From positions 60,631 to 124,630 of the forward strand of contig CAYXLR010000004.1 in the NCBI GenBank assembly GCA_964466035.1: 64,000 nt of DNA. The letters run 5' to 3'. Below, in pieces: positions 16,402-24,592 of this stretch (the first letter of the stretch is position 1; every line of letters starts with the position of its first letter). The position numbers and the translations under genes are program-made. The notes under the pieces are model-generated. The model saw only the letters and a list, made by a program, of their open reading frames with translations, was not told the DNA's origin and did not search any database. This stretch comes from JANQEA01 sp964466035. Lineage in GTDB: Bacteria > Bipolaricaulota > Bipolaricaulia > UBA7950 > UBA9294.

Positions 16402-16415
16402 GCGCTTCGTATAAT
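16387..16415 (+). promoter_or_regulatory. Promoter of the PIN/TRAM gene (TTGCTG-17-TATAAT)
   Basis: TTGCTG (16387-16392) and a perfect TATAAT (16410-16415) have a 17-bp spacer. The transcript leader to the GTG start would be about 66 bases. Confidence 0.65.
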
Positions 16416-16487
16416 GCGGCATCCTAACGAAAGCGAAGTGGCGCCTGCAAAACGGCCACTTCGGTGGCTTCGGGGAGGTAGGGTATT

Positions 16488-17543
16488 GTGGTTTCTTCTC
16501 TTTTATTCTTCTCCTCCATGATCGTCGCCGGCGGAGCCGCTTCCGCGGTGCATCGTCTCTTCCCCCCGCTGTTGGGCCTGCCCGCGTCCGTCACGAGCCT
16601 GATCCTCGGCGCCGTCGTCGGCGGGGCGCTCGCGGCGCTCCTCCGTCAGATCTGGAGGCGTCTGTCCCCGATCCGGTTCGAGGAGAACGCCGAGATCCGG
16701 TTCGTCAACGGCTTCCTCGTCGGACTCGGCGCGACCTCGGTCGGGATCGTCTTCCATTTCGCGCTCGGCATCGCGTTCCCCGCCGGGAGCGCGGTCCGCG
16801 TCGCCCAGGGACTCCTCCTCATCGGGAGCACCCTCGTCGGCCTGCGGATCGGCTTCTCGCTCGACGGACCGATCTGGCGGACCTGCGAGGGCCCGCAGCT
16901 CGGCCCTCGCAGCCGGAGGCCCAAAGGAGCGGGCCGGAAGCTCCTCGACACGAGCATCATCATCGACGGACGGATCGGAGGCCTCCTTTCGACGGGGTTC
17001 GTCGAGGGGGAGGTCCTCGTCCCCGAGTTCGTCCTCGCCGAGCTTCAGAACATCGCCGACTCGTCGAACAGCCTGAGACGTCGGAAGGGGCGGCGTGGCC
17101 TCGACATCCTGAACGAGCTGATGCGTGACGAGTCCGTGTCGATCCGCGTCCTCGCCAAGGACTACCCCTCGATCCGCGAGGTCGATCGGAAGCTGATCCG
17201 GCTGGCGAAGGACGAGCGCGCGACGCTGGTCACGACCGACTTCAACCTGAACCGCGTCGCCCAGGTGGAGGGCGTGCCGATCCTCAACGTGAACGAGCTC
17301 GCCAACGCCGTCAAGCCGCGGTTTATCCCCGGCGAGGGGCTCTCGGTCGAGATCATCGATCGGGGCGAGGAGATCAATCAAGGGATCGGCTACCTCGACG
17401 ACGGGACGATGGTCGTCGTCGAGAACGGGCGCCGGCACATCGGCCACAAGATCAAGGCGACGGTCAAGAGCACGCTGCAGACCGAGGCCGGGAGGATGCT
17501 GTTCGTCGAGCCGGCCGGGGAGACGCCTCGCTGGGAACGCTAG
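16488..17543 (+). CDS. Membrane PIN/TRAM-domain protein (YacL family)
   Basis: The 351-aa product has about four N-terminal TM helices (residues 3-125), a PIN nuclease-like domain (about 148-270; acidic residues in LLDTSIIIDGRI, FVLAELQ and TTDFNLNRVA) and a C-terminal TRAM RNA-binding domain (about 285-345; IGYLDDGTMVVVENGRRHIG). This is the YacL-type architecture, presumed membrane-bound ribonuclease-like, with no settled role. GTG at 16488 follows GGGGAGG. The PD40 lipoprotein gene follows after 14 bp. In many bacteria a yacL-ispD link is seen, as here. Confidence 0.88.
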   Translation: MVSSLLFFSSMIVAGGAASAVHRLFPPLLGLPASVTSLILGAVVGGALAALLRQIWRRLSPIRFEENAEIRFVNGFLVGLGATSVGIVFHFALGIAFPAGSAVRVAQGLLLIGSTLVGLRIGFSLDGPIWRTCEGPQLGPRSRRPKGAGRKLLDTSIIIDGRIGGLLSTGFVEGEVLVPEFVLAELQNIADSSNSLRRRKGRRGLDILNELMRDESVSIRVLAKDYPSIREVDRKLIRLAKDERATLVTTDFNLNRVAQVEGVPILNVNELANAVKPRFIPGEGLSVEIIDRGEEINQGIGYLDDGTMVVVENGRRHIGHKIKATVKSTLQTEAGRMLFVEPAGETPRWER

Positions 17544-17557
17544 AAAGGAGGGCGATC

Positions 17558-18058
17558 GTGAAGACGCGTATCGTGCTGTCGGCCGCCGGGTTGGTTCTCG
17601 TCGGCTTGATCTCCGGCTGCTGGTTCTTCGGAGGGGACGAGCCGGACTATACCTATTGGGAGCCGGCCCTCTCACCGGACGGCCGGTCGCTCGTCTACGA
17701 GTCCCCGACCGACGACAGCCTCGAGCTTTTCCTCCGCGACCTGGAGACCGGCGCGGAGCGGCAGCTGACCCGAAACGAGGACCCGGATTGGTCGCCGACG
17801 TGGTCGCCGGACGGGGATCGGATCGCGTTCGCGTCGAGCCGGAACGAGAACGTCGACATCTACGTCCTGAACCTCGCCGACCTGTCCGTCGAGCGCATGA
17901 CGACGCACGAAAAGGACGACATCAACCCCGATTGGGGGATCGACGGCCGCGTCTACTTCAACTCGAATCGGTCGGACGCTTGGGAGATCTACGCGATCGA
18001 TCCGGACGACAGAACCCTGGTGAAGATCACCCAAGTCGCCGAGCCGCCCGGTTCATGA
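17558..18058 (+). CDS. PD40/TolB-type beta-propeller lipoprotein
   Basis: The 166-aa product begins with a lipoprotein signal ending at LISGC (cysteine 21). The rest holds two to three TolB-like PD40 repeats: WEPALSPDGRSLVYES, WSPTWSPDGDRIAFAS and INPDWGIDGRVYFNS. That is half of a normal six-bladed propeller, so it must oligomerise or act as a partial propeller. AAAGGAGG precedes the GTG start. Its stop overlaps the ispD start by 4 bp. Confidence 0.82.
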   Translation: MKTRIVLSAAGLVLVGLISGCWFFGGDEPDYTYWEPALSPDGRSLVYESPTDDSLELFLRDLETGAERQLTRNEDPDWSPTWSPDGDRIAFASSRNENVDIYVLNLADLSVERMTTHEKDDINPDWGIDGRVYFNSNRSDAWEIYAIDPDDRTLVKITQVAEPPGS

Positions 18059-18726
18059 CCGCGAGCGCGGTGATCGTCGCCGCCGGTCGCGGGGCGCGGA
18101 TGCGCTCCGACACCCGCAAGGCGCTCCTCGACCTCTCCGGCCGGCCGCTGTTCGTGCACGCCGTGGAGGCGTTCTCTCGCGTTTCCCGCATCGCCGAGAT
18201 CGTCGTGGTCGTCCACCCGGACGATCTCGACGCGGCACGGACCGCCGTCGCCACGTCCGAGGATCGCGACGCCCGCTTCGTCCCCGGCGGCGCGACCCGT
18301 CGGGAGTCCTCGCTGGCCGGGGTCCGGGCCGCGACCGGGGACACCGTCCTGATCCACGACGGCTGCCGGCCGTTCGTGACCCCCGCGTTGATCGACCGCG
18401 TCCTCGACGGGGTCGAGCGACACGGCGCCGTCGTCCCGGTCGTCCCCTCGACCGAGACGCTCTACCTCCGGGACGTCTCCGGACGCCGCCTGAGCGAGGT
18501 CGTCAATCGCGCATCGATCGCCCGAGCACAGACGCCGCAAGGGTTTCGGCGTCCGCTGATTCTGCGCTGTCTCGAGGCGGCCGATCCGGCGGTCACCGAC
18601 GACGCATCGGCGGTGCTCGCGCAGGGCGAGCCGGTCTTCACCGTCGAAGGAGAGGCCGCGAACCTGAAGGTCACCCATCCGGAGGATCTCCGGTGGGCCG
18701 AGGCGCTCGCCGACCACCCCGCCTGA
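18055..18726 (+). CDS. ispD: 2-C-methyl-D-erythritol 4-phosphate cytidylyltransferase
   Basis: IspD catalyses the third step of the MEP isoprenoid pathway. The 223-aa product has VIVAAGRGARMRSDTRKALLDLSGRPL, VLIHDGCRPFVTPALI, RAQTPQGFRRPLI and VTDDASAV motifs, which bind CTP and the substrate. The ATG at 18055 overlaps the preceding stop. Confidence 0.94.
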   Translation: MTASAVIVAAGRGARMRSDTRKALLDLSGRPLFVHAVEAFSRVSRIAEIVVVVHPDDLDAARTAVATSEDRDARFVPGGATRRESSLAGVRAATGDTVLIHDGCRPFVTPALIDRVLDGVERHGAVVPVVPSTETLYLRDVSGRRLSEVVNRASIARAQTPQGFRRPLILRCLEAADPAVTDDASAVLAQGEPVFTVEGEAANLKVTHPEDLRWAEALADHPA

Positions 18727-18744
18727 GAAGCGGCGTCCGACGCT

Positions 18745-18773
18745 TTGCCTGGCTCCTCGCGTCCGGCTAGAAT
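18745..18773 (+). promoter_or_regulatory. Promoter of the small secreted-protein gene (TTGCCT-17-TAGAAT)
   Basis: TTGCCT (18745-18750) and TAGAAT (18768-18773) are spaced 17 bp, 30 bases before the ATG. Confidence 0.6.
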
Positions 18774-18803
18774 GCACTCACTCTCTTCGCCAAGGAGGCT
18801 GGC

Positions 18804-19481
18804 ATGATGCGAGGTAAGTCCGTAGGGTTGGTGTTGGGGCTGGTAGCAATCCTGTCGTTTGCCGCGTGGGCGCAGGATGCCTGGTTCGACGCGTATGTCG
18901 CCGGCGACACCGCGGTGTGGCTGTTCAACAACACGACCGGGATAGACGTCACCGGGCTTCTGCTCGAATTCGATCAGGAAGTGACGATCGTCAACAAGAT
19001 CGCGTTCGGCGGGGCGATGACGCCGCTCGAAGGGACGACGGGGGCCGCGTTCACGTTCTTCGGCGACGTCGTCAAGTACGGGACGCTGCAGGTCGATTGG
19101 CAGCCCGTCACCGCCGTTCCGACTTTCGCAGTTTGGCTCTCGGGCGAGCGGGCCGTGGGACGCCCGTACTTCACCACGATCGCGAAGCTCGGCTACCTCT
19201 TCGGGCAGGGGATCGTGCACATGCGCGAGACCGCCCCCGCGGCGCTGAACGCCGCGTTCGAGCAGTTCTTCATGGACAACGCCGCATACCTCGCCGGGCT
19301 GTCCGAGTCCCTGGGGATGGACCTCCAGAACTCGCTGATGCCGATCATCATGGCGTCGCCGGCGGAGGGGATCGAGAACTTCTTCAACACCATCGTCGGA
19401 ATGCTCGGTGTGACCACGCTCGAGGGTGTCCTCGAGGGAGGCATCGACTTCTCGGCGCTGTTCGCGCTGCTCGGTCTCTAG
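18804..19481 (+). CDS. Secreted protein of unknown function
   Basis: I do not recognise this 225-aa protein. It has a clear signal peptide (hydrophobic residues 8-21, cleavage after AWAQ). The N-terminal half is beta-rich and threonine-rich (NNTTGIDVTGLLLEF, EVTIVNKIAFGG), and the C-terminal half is helical with repeated MPIIMASPAEGIENFFNTIVG-like amphipathic stretches. It has its own promoter, a strong AAGGAGG and its own terminator, so it is a monocistronic, probably well expressed envelope or extracellular protein. Confidence 0.8.
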   Translation: MMRGKSVGLVLGLVAILSFAAWAQDAWFDAYVAGDTAVWLFNNTTGIDVTGLLLEFDQEVTIVNKIAFGGAMTPLEGTTGAAFTFFGDVVKYGTLQVDWQPVTAVPTFAVWLSGERAVGRPYFTTIAKLGYLFGQGIVHMRETAPAALNAAFEQFFMDNAAYLAGLSESLGMDLQNSLMPIIMASPAEGIENFFNTIVGMLGVTTLEGVLEGGIDFSALFALLGL

Positions 19482-19507
19482 TCCAACCGATCACCGAAGG
19501 GGATTCG

Positions 19508-19536
19508 CGGGGAGGCTTTCGCCTCCCCGTTTGCTT
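19508..19536 (+). terminator. Rho-independent terminator after the secreted-protein gene
   Basis: CGGGGAGGC (19508-19516), loop TTTC, and GCCTCCCCG (19521-19529) form a perfect 9-bp stem followed by TTTGCTT. It lies between this gene and the convergent molybdenum-enzyme gene. Confidence 0.85.
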
Positions 19537-19565
19537 GGAAGCCCCGAAGACTCGGCCGATCCGCG

Positions 19566-21839
19566 CTAGCCCTCCGCGTCGAGGAGGGCGCGGACGCGCG
19601 GCGGATCGAGGGGATACCGGTCGATTGTCGCGCCAGTGGCGTGCGCCACCGCGCGGGCGACGGCGGCGTGGGCGGCCATCAAGGGGACCTCGCCGATCCC
19701 CTTCGCCCCGAACGGTCCGGCCGGGAACTCGGCCTCGACGAAATCGACCGACGTGTGCGGCGCGACGTCGCGGATCGTCGGCAGCCGGTAGGTCGTCAGC
19801 CCGTTGACGATCAGGCGCCCTTCATGCTGGGGGATCTCCTCCATCAGCGCGAAGCCGATCCCCTGCGCGATGCCGCCCTGGACCTGTCCGGCCGCGAGGG
19901 TCCGATTCAGGATGCGGCCCGAGTCGTGGACGGCGACGAAATCGACGACCTTCACCTCGCCGGTCGCGGTGTCGACCTCGACCTCGGCGACGTGCGTGGC
20001 GTACGCGTAGACCGGGTACGCGTCGCCGAGGCCGGTCTCCGGGTCCCAGCTGACCGGCTCGGTCTGGGCCCACCCCTCGACCGCCGGGTCGAGGTTCCGG
20101 TGCCAGAACGCGCTCGCGATTTCGTCGAGGCGATCGGGAATCTCTTCGACCGGAATGCCAAGCTCTCCGGCGACGTCGTCGATCCGCTCGCGGAGCTTGT
20201 CCGCGGCGTCGAGCACCGCCAGGCCGCTCATCATCGTCCCCCGCGAGGCGACCGTCGGGCCGGAGTCGGGGACCCGGCTCGTGTCGACCGGCGCGATGTG
20301 GACCCGATCGATCGGGACGCCGACCGCCTCGGCCGCCAGCTGGAGGATGGCCGTCGTCAGCCCCTGGCCCATCTCGACCGTCCCGACCGCCACGGCGATC
20401 GATCCGTCGGCCTCGAGCTTCATCGTCGCCCCGGCCTTGTCGAGGTACGGCGCCTTCCCGCCGAGGCCGACGCCGTAGATCACGCAGGCGAGGCCGACGC
20501 CGCGGCGCCGATCGGCGCGCTCCGCGTTGAACGCCTCGACGCGGCCTAGGCGCTCCTCCCAGGCGGCCGTCTCGACCGCCCGCTCGAGCGTCTCGAGGAC
20601 GCCAACGGACTCCTTGACGACCTGCCCGGTCGACGTCTCGTCGCCCGGCCGAAGCAGGTTCCGCCTCCGGATCTCGGCCCGGTCGAGCCCCAGCTCCTCG
20701 GCGAGGAGGTCCATCTGCGACTCGTGCGGGAAGATGACCTGCGGGGAGCCGAAGCCGCGGAACGCCCCGTTCGGCACCGTGTTCGTCGCGACCGACTTCG
20801 CGTCGACCGCGACGTTCGGAATCCGGTACGGCCCGGCGGCCGTGCACAGGCTCCGCCAGAGGACGGCCGAGGAGAGCGTCTGGTACGCGCCGGCGTTCAA
20901 GGTCACGTCAACCTCGATCGCGGTCAGCGTCCCGTCCGACTTCGCGCCGGTCCGATACCGAACGCGGGACGGGTGCCGCTTGCTCGTCGTCTCGACGTCC
21001 TCGCCGCGGTCGAGGACCAGCTTCACCGGCCGCCGCACCGCGCGGGCCATCAGCGCGGCGAGCGAGCAGATCAGCGAGGGGACGTCCTCCTTGCCGCCGA
21101 ACGCCCCGCCGGTCGCCGTCTGGATCACACGGACCTTCGACAGCGGGAGGTCCATCACCTTGGCGACGGCGTTCTGGATGTAGAACGGGCATTGGGCCGA
21201 GGCGAAGATCGCGATCGATCCGAGCTCGTCCGGAACGGCGATCGCCCCTTGCGGCTCGACGTAGGCGTGCTCCTGGTAGCCGGTCTCGTAGGCGCCTTCG
21301 ACGATCACGTCCGCCTCGGCGAATCCGCGTTCGACGTCCCCTTTCCGGAGGACCATCCGGTTGAACAGGTTCCCGCCGCCCTCGGCGGCCGCCGGATCGG
21401 CGACGATCACCGGAGCGCCCGGTTCGAGCGCCTCGACCGGATCGGAGACGGCCGGAAGCTCCTCGTACTCGGCCAACACCTTCTCGACCGCCCGTTTCGC
21501 CGCGCGGCGCGACGTCGCCGCGACGAGGGCAACCGGCTCGCCGACGTACCGGACGGTGTCCGCGGCGAGGGCCGGTTGGTCGTCGTAGATGACGTGGACG
21601 ACGTTGGCGCCGGGAACGTCCTCGTGGGTGACGACGCAGACGACGTCCGGGTCTTCGAGCGCGGCGGACGGATCGATCCGGAGGACCCTCGCGTGCGGAT
21701 GCGGACTGCGAACGACGGCCCCGTGGAGCATCCCGGGGAAGGCGAGGTCGTCGGCGAACCGCGCCTCGCCCCGCACCTTGTCCACAGCGTCGGGACGGGG
21801 GACCCCCGCTCCGATCAGCGTCGCCCGCTTTCCGTTCAC
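19566..21839 (-). CDS. Xanthine-dehydrogenase-family molybdenum-binding subunit
   Basis: The 757-aa product is the large molybdopterin-cytosine-dinucleotide-type subunit of the xanthine oxidase family. Motifs include VDKVRGEARFADDLAFPGMLHGAVVRSPHPHA, GGAFGGKEDVPS and GAFRGFGSPQ, and the catalytic glutamate lies in FGAKGIGEVPLMAA. No 2Fe-2S or FAD subunit gene is adjacent, so partners must be elsewhere. GTG at 21839 is one base after the carbamoyltransferase stop. It is the last gene of the GntR-arcC-carbamoyltransferase operon, suggesting oxidation of a purine or similar heterocycle. Confidence 0.9.
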   Translation of the reverse strand: MNGKRATLIGAGVPRPDAVDKVRGEARFADDLAFPGMLHGAVVRSPHPHARVLRIDPSAALEDPDVVCVVTHEDVPGANVVHVIYDDQPALAADTVRYVGEPVALVAATSRRAAKRAVEKVLAEYEELPAVSDPVEALEPGAPVIVADPAAAEGGGNLFNRMVLRKGDVERGFAEADVIVEGAYETGYQEHAYVEPQGAIAVPDELGSIAIFASAQCPFYIQNAVAKVMDLPLSKVRVIQTATGGAFGGKEDVPSLICSLAALMARAVRRPVKLVLDRGEDVETTSKRHPSRVRYRTGAKSDGTLTAIEVDVTLNAGAYQTLSSAVLWRSLCTAAGPYRIPNVAVDAKSVATNTVPNGAFRGFGSPQVIFPHESQMDLLAEELGLDRAEIRRRNLLRPGDETSTGQVVKESVGVLETLERAVETAAWEERLGRVEAFNAERADRRRGVGLACVIYGVGLGGKAPYLDKAGATMKLEADGSIAVAVGTVEMGQGLTTAILQLAAEAVGVPIDRVHIAPVDTSRVPDSGPTVASRGTMMSGLAVLDAADKLRERIDDVAGELGIPVEEIPDRLDEIASAFWHRNLDPAVEGWAQTEPVSWDPETGLGDAYPVYAYATHVAEVEVDTATGEVKVVDFVAVHDSGRILNRTLAAGQVQGGIAQGIGFALMEEIPQHEGRLIVNGLTTYRLPTIRDVAPHTSVDFVEAEFPAGPFGAKGIGEVPLMAAHAAVARAVAHATGATIDRYPLDPPRVRALLDAEG

Positions 21840-21840
21840 C

Positions 21841-22866
21841 CTACAGTCGGCCTCCCATCGTCAGGGTCAGGATCGCCTTCTGCGTGTGCAGTCGGTTCTC
21901 GGCCTGATCGTAGATCCAGGAGAGCTCGTTGTCGCACACCTCGGGCTCTGCCTCGTGCCCCCGGTCGACCGGCATGCACTGGAGGAGGTAGCCCGGGTCG
22001 CAGAGGCGCTTCTGGCGATCGGCCGTGTAACACCAATCCTTGTATCGAAGCGCGATCTCGTGCTCCTTCTCCTTGCCGATCTCGTATCGATCCTTGGTGA
22101 ACCAGTTCCGCGGGAAGACGACCGTCGCGCCCTCAAGCGCTTTGTCGAGGTCGTGCTCGACCGCGAACCGCCCGCCGGAGGCGGCGGCCAGATTGCGGCA
22201 CTGGTCCATCACGTTCGGGTCCATGTCGTACTCCGGCGGATGCGCGACGACGACGTCCATCCCGTACATCGACGAGATCAGCGCCGTCCCCTGGACCGAG
22301 CAGAGGCCGCGGATCCACGGGGTGTACGCCCACATGACGACGATCTTCTTCCCGCTCACGTCGCCGACGAGCTTCTCGTGCATCGTGTAGACGTCGGTCA
22401 GCGACTGGCACGGATGGTTGATGTCCGACGCCATGTTGAGGATCGGGACCGACGCATGCTCGGCGAACTTGCGCATCACCTCGTCGCCGAAGCCGTACCG
22501 GTCGATCGCGTCGTCGAGGAGGCGGATCCCGATCCCGTCGCAGAACCGCTCCATCGCCTTCGCCGTGTCCTTGACGGTCTCTCCCGCCCCCGGCTTGTCC
22601 TCGAGCGACAGCCGCATCGTCTGCGGGTTGATGAACTGCGCGTGCCCGCCGAGCTGCGTCATCCCGGTCTCGAACGACATCCGCGTCCGGGTCGACCCGG
22701 CGAAGAACATCATCGCGAACGTCTTGTCCTCGAGCGTGTGGTGCGGCGTCCGGGTGTAGTAGGCGCCCTTCAGCCGGTCGGTCACCTTCATCGCGACGTC
22801 GTACTCCTCGCGCGTCCAGTCGACCTCGCTGATCAGGTCCCGTCCCGCCAAATCGAACCAGCTCAT
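21841..22866 (-). CDS. Knotted carbamoyltransferase, copy 1 (altered HCLP motif)
   Basis: This 341-aa protein belongs to the aspartate/ornithine carbamoyltransferase superfamily, closest in pattern to the knotted YgeW/N-acetylornithine type. It has the carbamoyl-phosphate motif STRTR (58-62), HPCQ (151-154) and the knot-region stretch MWAYTPWIRG. The usual HCLP is replaced by QCMP (296-299), so the histidine is missing and the substrate may differ. AAGGAGGA precedes the ATG and lies inside the 3' end of the GxxExxY gene, whose stop it overlaps by 4 bp. The true substrate is unknown. Confidence 0.88.
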   Translation of the reverse strand: MSWFDLAGRDLISEVDWTREEYDVAMKVTDRLKGAYYTRTPHHTLEDKTFAMMFFAGSTRTRMSFETGMTQLGGHAQFINPQTMRLSLEDKPGAGETVKDTAKAMERFCDGIGIRLLDDAIDRYGFGDEVMRKFAEHASVPILNMASDINHPCQSLTDVYTMHEKLVGDVSGKKIVVMWAYTPWIRGLCSVQGTALISSMYGMDVVVAHPPEYDMDPNVMDQCRNLAAASGGRFAVEHDLDKALEGATVVFPRNWFTKDRYEIGKEKEHEIALRYKDWCYTADRQKRLCDPGYLLQCMPVDRGHEAEPEVCDNELSWIYDQAENRLHTQKAILTLTMGGRL

Positions 22867-23312
22867 TCGTCCTCCTTCAATAAACCTCCCACCGCAGAGA
22901 TCGCAGGGAGCCGCAGAGGTTCTGGAAACTTGTCGACAAGCCTTCGTATCCCGTCCTTCAGCCTCGTCACATTGAAGTTCACGAGCAAGCCAACGTGGCA
23001 CCCTGACAGCCTCAGGTAGGAGAGTAGTTGCGCCTCGTGAACGGACGTCAGCTTGTCAACAGCCTTGATCTCAAGCATCACTTGCCCCTCGACCAAGAGG
23101 TCCACGCGATAACCTGCGTCAAGCTCAACATCCTGGTAGACGATAGGCAAAGGCTTCTGTCGCTCAACGCGGAATCCTTGGCGCGAAAGTTCAAACTCAA
23201 GGCAGGCTTCATACGCGGACTCCAACAGACCGGGGCCAAGCACTGAGTGAACGGTCATGGCAGCCCCGATGATCGCCTCCGTAAGTTCGTTGAGCTTTTT
23301 CCCCTGCTCCAT
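22863..23312 (-). CDS. GxxExxY-type PD-(D/E)XK protein inside an inserted repeat unit
   Basis: The 149-aa product has the naming motif GLLESAY (about residues 27-33) and PD-(D/E)XK-like residues in YRVDLLVEGQVMLEIKAV, so it is a GxxExxY family protein. Such genes are common in environmental genomes, often flanked by CCGCAGAG repeats as here, and their biological role is not settled. It lies between two carbamoyltransferase genes on the same strand. I use ATG 23312 because the frame above it is repeat sequence. Confidence 0.85.
   Translation of the reverse strand: MEQGKKLNELTEAIIGAAMTVHSVLGPGLLESAYEACLEFELSRQGFRVERQKPLPIVYQDVELDAGYRVDLLVEGQVMLEIKAVDKLTSVHEAQLLSYLRLSGCHVGLLVNFNVTRLKDGIRRLVDKFPEPLRLPAISAVGGLLKEDE
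22890..22919. repeat. CCGCAGAG-family repeat R1
   Basis: Reads CACCGCAGAGATCGCAGGGA then GCCGCAGAGG. It lies inside the last codons of the GxxExxY gene and is a near copy of R2 in the same orientation. Confidence 0.75.
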
Positions 23313-23370
23313 AGGACTTCCCTTTGCGCTCTCCGCAATCGTTACTTCGGTTTCAAGATTCTCAAGCCTC

Positions 23371-23401
23371 CACCGCAGAGATCGCAGAGGTACGCAGAGA
23401 G
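23371..23401. repeat. CCGCAGAG-family repeat R2
   Basis: Reads CACCGCAGAGATCGCAGAGG then TACGCAGAGAG. It lies just upstream of the GxxExxY start; its first 17 bases equal those of R1. Confidence 0.75.
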
Positions 23402-23484
23402 TGAACACGTTTCAGTTCTACAACCGAATGGCGTGACTCCACCTCCCTGATTTGGCTCTGCTTCCCCTTCTCCATCTTGCCTTT

Positions 23485-23515
23485 CCTCTGCGTTTCTCCG
23501 CGACCTCTGCGGTTG
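23485..23515. repeat. CCGCAGAG-family repeat R3 (inverted)
   Basis: The reverse complement reads AACCGCAGAGGTCGCGGAGA then AACGCAGAGG, so R3 is inverted relative to R1 and R2. R1 and R3 bracket the GxxExxY unit like terminal inverted repeats. It ends 20 bp before the stop of the next carbamoyltransferase gene. Confidence 0.7.
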
Positions 23516-23535
23516 ACGCTGTTGTAACCTCTGGT

Positions 23536-24573
23536 TTACCCCATGATCAGGGCCATCATGCCCTTCTGCGCGTGGAGGCGGTTCGCCGCCTCCTCGATGA
23601 TCACCGAGCTCGGTCCGTCGATGACGTCATCGGTGACCTCCATGTCGCGGTCGGCCGGCAGACAGTGCATGTAGATGGCGTCGTTCGTCAGGGCCATCTT
23701 CTCGTTCGTGCAGATCCAGTCCTTGTTCGCCTCGAAGATCGGCTTCGCCTTCGCTTCGTCCATCAGCCCCGAGCCGTCGGTCGGCTGGACCGTCCACGCC
23801 TTCGGGTAGACGACGTCGGCGCCCTGGAACGATTCGTCCATGTCGCGGGAGATCGAGAACGCGCCGCCGTTCTTCACCGCCAGCTTCTTCGTCGCCTCGA
23901 GGATCTTCGGATCGAGGTCGAGCCCCTCCGGGTGCGCCAGCGTGACGTCCATCCCCATCATCGCGGCGGAGACGATCGCCGACTGCGGCACCGCGAGCGG
24001 CTTGGCGACGGAGCCGGAGTACGCCCAGCTCATGACGAACTTCTTCCCCCGCAGGTCGTGGCCGAGCTTCTCCTGCATCGTCATCACGTCGGCCAGCGCC
24101 TGGCACGGGTGGTACACGTCGTCTTCCATGTTGATGACCGGGACCTTCGACCACTCGGCGAACTCGCGGACGATCCGGTCGCCCTTCCCGTACTCCCAGC
24201 CGGTCGGCTTCCCGTAGATGCGGATCGCGATCGCGTCGCCCATCTCGGCGAGAACCCGCGCGACGTCGGAGATCCGCTCGGTCGAATAAGCGACCTCCTC
24301 CCCCTTCAGCGCCGGGGTGTAGACGGCGCCGGGTTGGAGGAAGTGGGCGTGCCCGCCGAGCTGGGTCATTCCCGCCTCGAACGAGTTCCGCGTCCGAAGC
24401 GACGTGTTGTAGAACAGCATGTGGAGCGTCTGCCCTTCGAGCACCCTGTGCGGTTCCCGGCGGATGAACTTCCGCTTCAGGTCGTGCGCCGCGTCGAGCA
24501 TCGCCTCGATCTCGTCGCGCTCGAAATCGAGCCAGGTGATGAAGTCCCTGCCTCGAAGCGTGGTGCTGGACAT
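23536..24573 (-). CDS. Knotted carbamoyltransferase, copy 2 (YgeW-like)
   Basis: This 345-aa paralogue of copy 1 is closer to YgeW. It keeps SLRTR for carbamoyl phosphate, HPCQ, the knot-region SWAYSGSVAKPLAVPQ, MDVTLAHPEG, and an intact MHCLPAD. By eye the two copies are roughly 35-40% identical, so they are old duplicates rather than a recent tandem copy. AAGGAGGA precedes the ATG; arcC ends 19 bp upstream. It should phosphorolyse an N-carbamoyl compound to give carbamoyl phosphate for carbamate kinase. Confidence 0.9.
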   Translation of the reverse strand: MSSTTLRGRDFITWLDFERDEIEAMLDAAHDLKRKFIRREPHRVLEGQTLHMLFYNTSLRTRNSFEAGMTQLGGHAHFLQPGAVYTPALKGEEVAYSTERISDVARVLAEMGDAIAIRIYGKPTGWEYGKGDRIVREFAEWSKVPVINMEDDVYHPCQALADVMTMQEKLGHDLRGKKFVMSWAYSGSVAKPLAVPQSAIVSAAMMGMDVTLAHPEGLDLDPKILEATKKLAVKNGGAFSISRDMDESFQGADVVYPKAWTVQPTDGSGLMDEAKAKPIFEANKDWICTNEKMALTNDAIYMHCLPADRDMEVTDDVIDGPSSVIIEEAANRLHAQKGMMALIMG

Positions 24574-24592
24574 CTTCTGGTTCCTCCTTGTC

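Noticed and set aside
19566..21839. In-frame TGA/selenocysteine in the molybdenum enzyme
   Set aside because: The frame is uninterrupted and the active-site region is standard; no SECIS-like need is seen.
22890..23515. CRISPR-like repeats
   Set aside because: The CCGCAGAG repeats are few, irregularly spaced, in both orientations and flank a gene, so this is not a CRISPR array.
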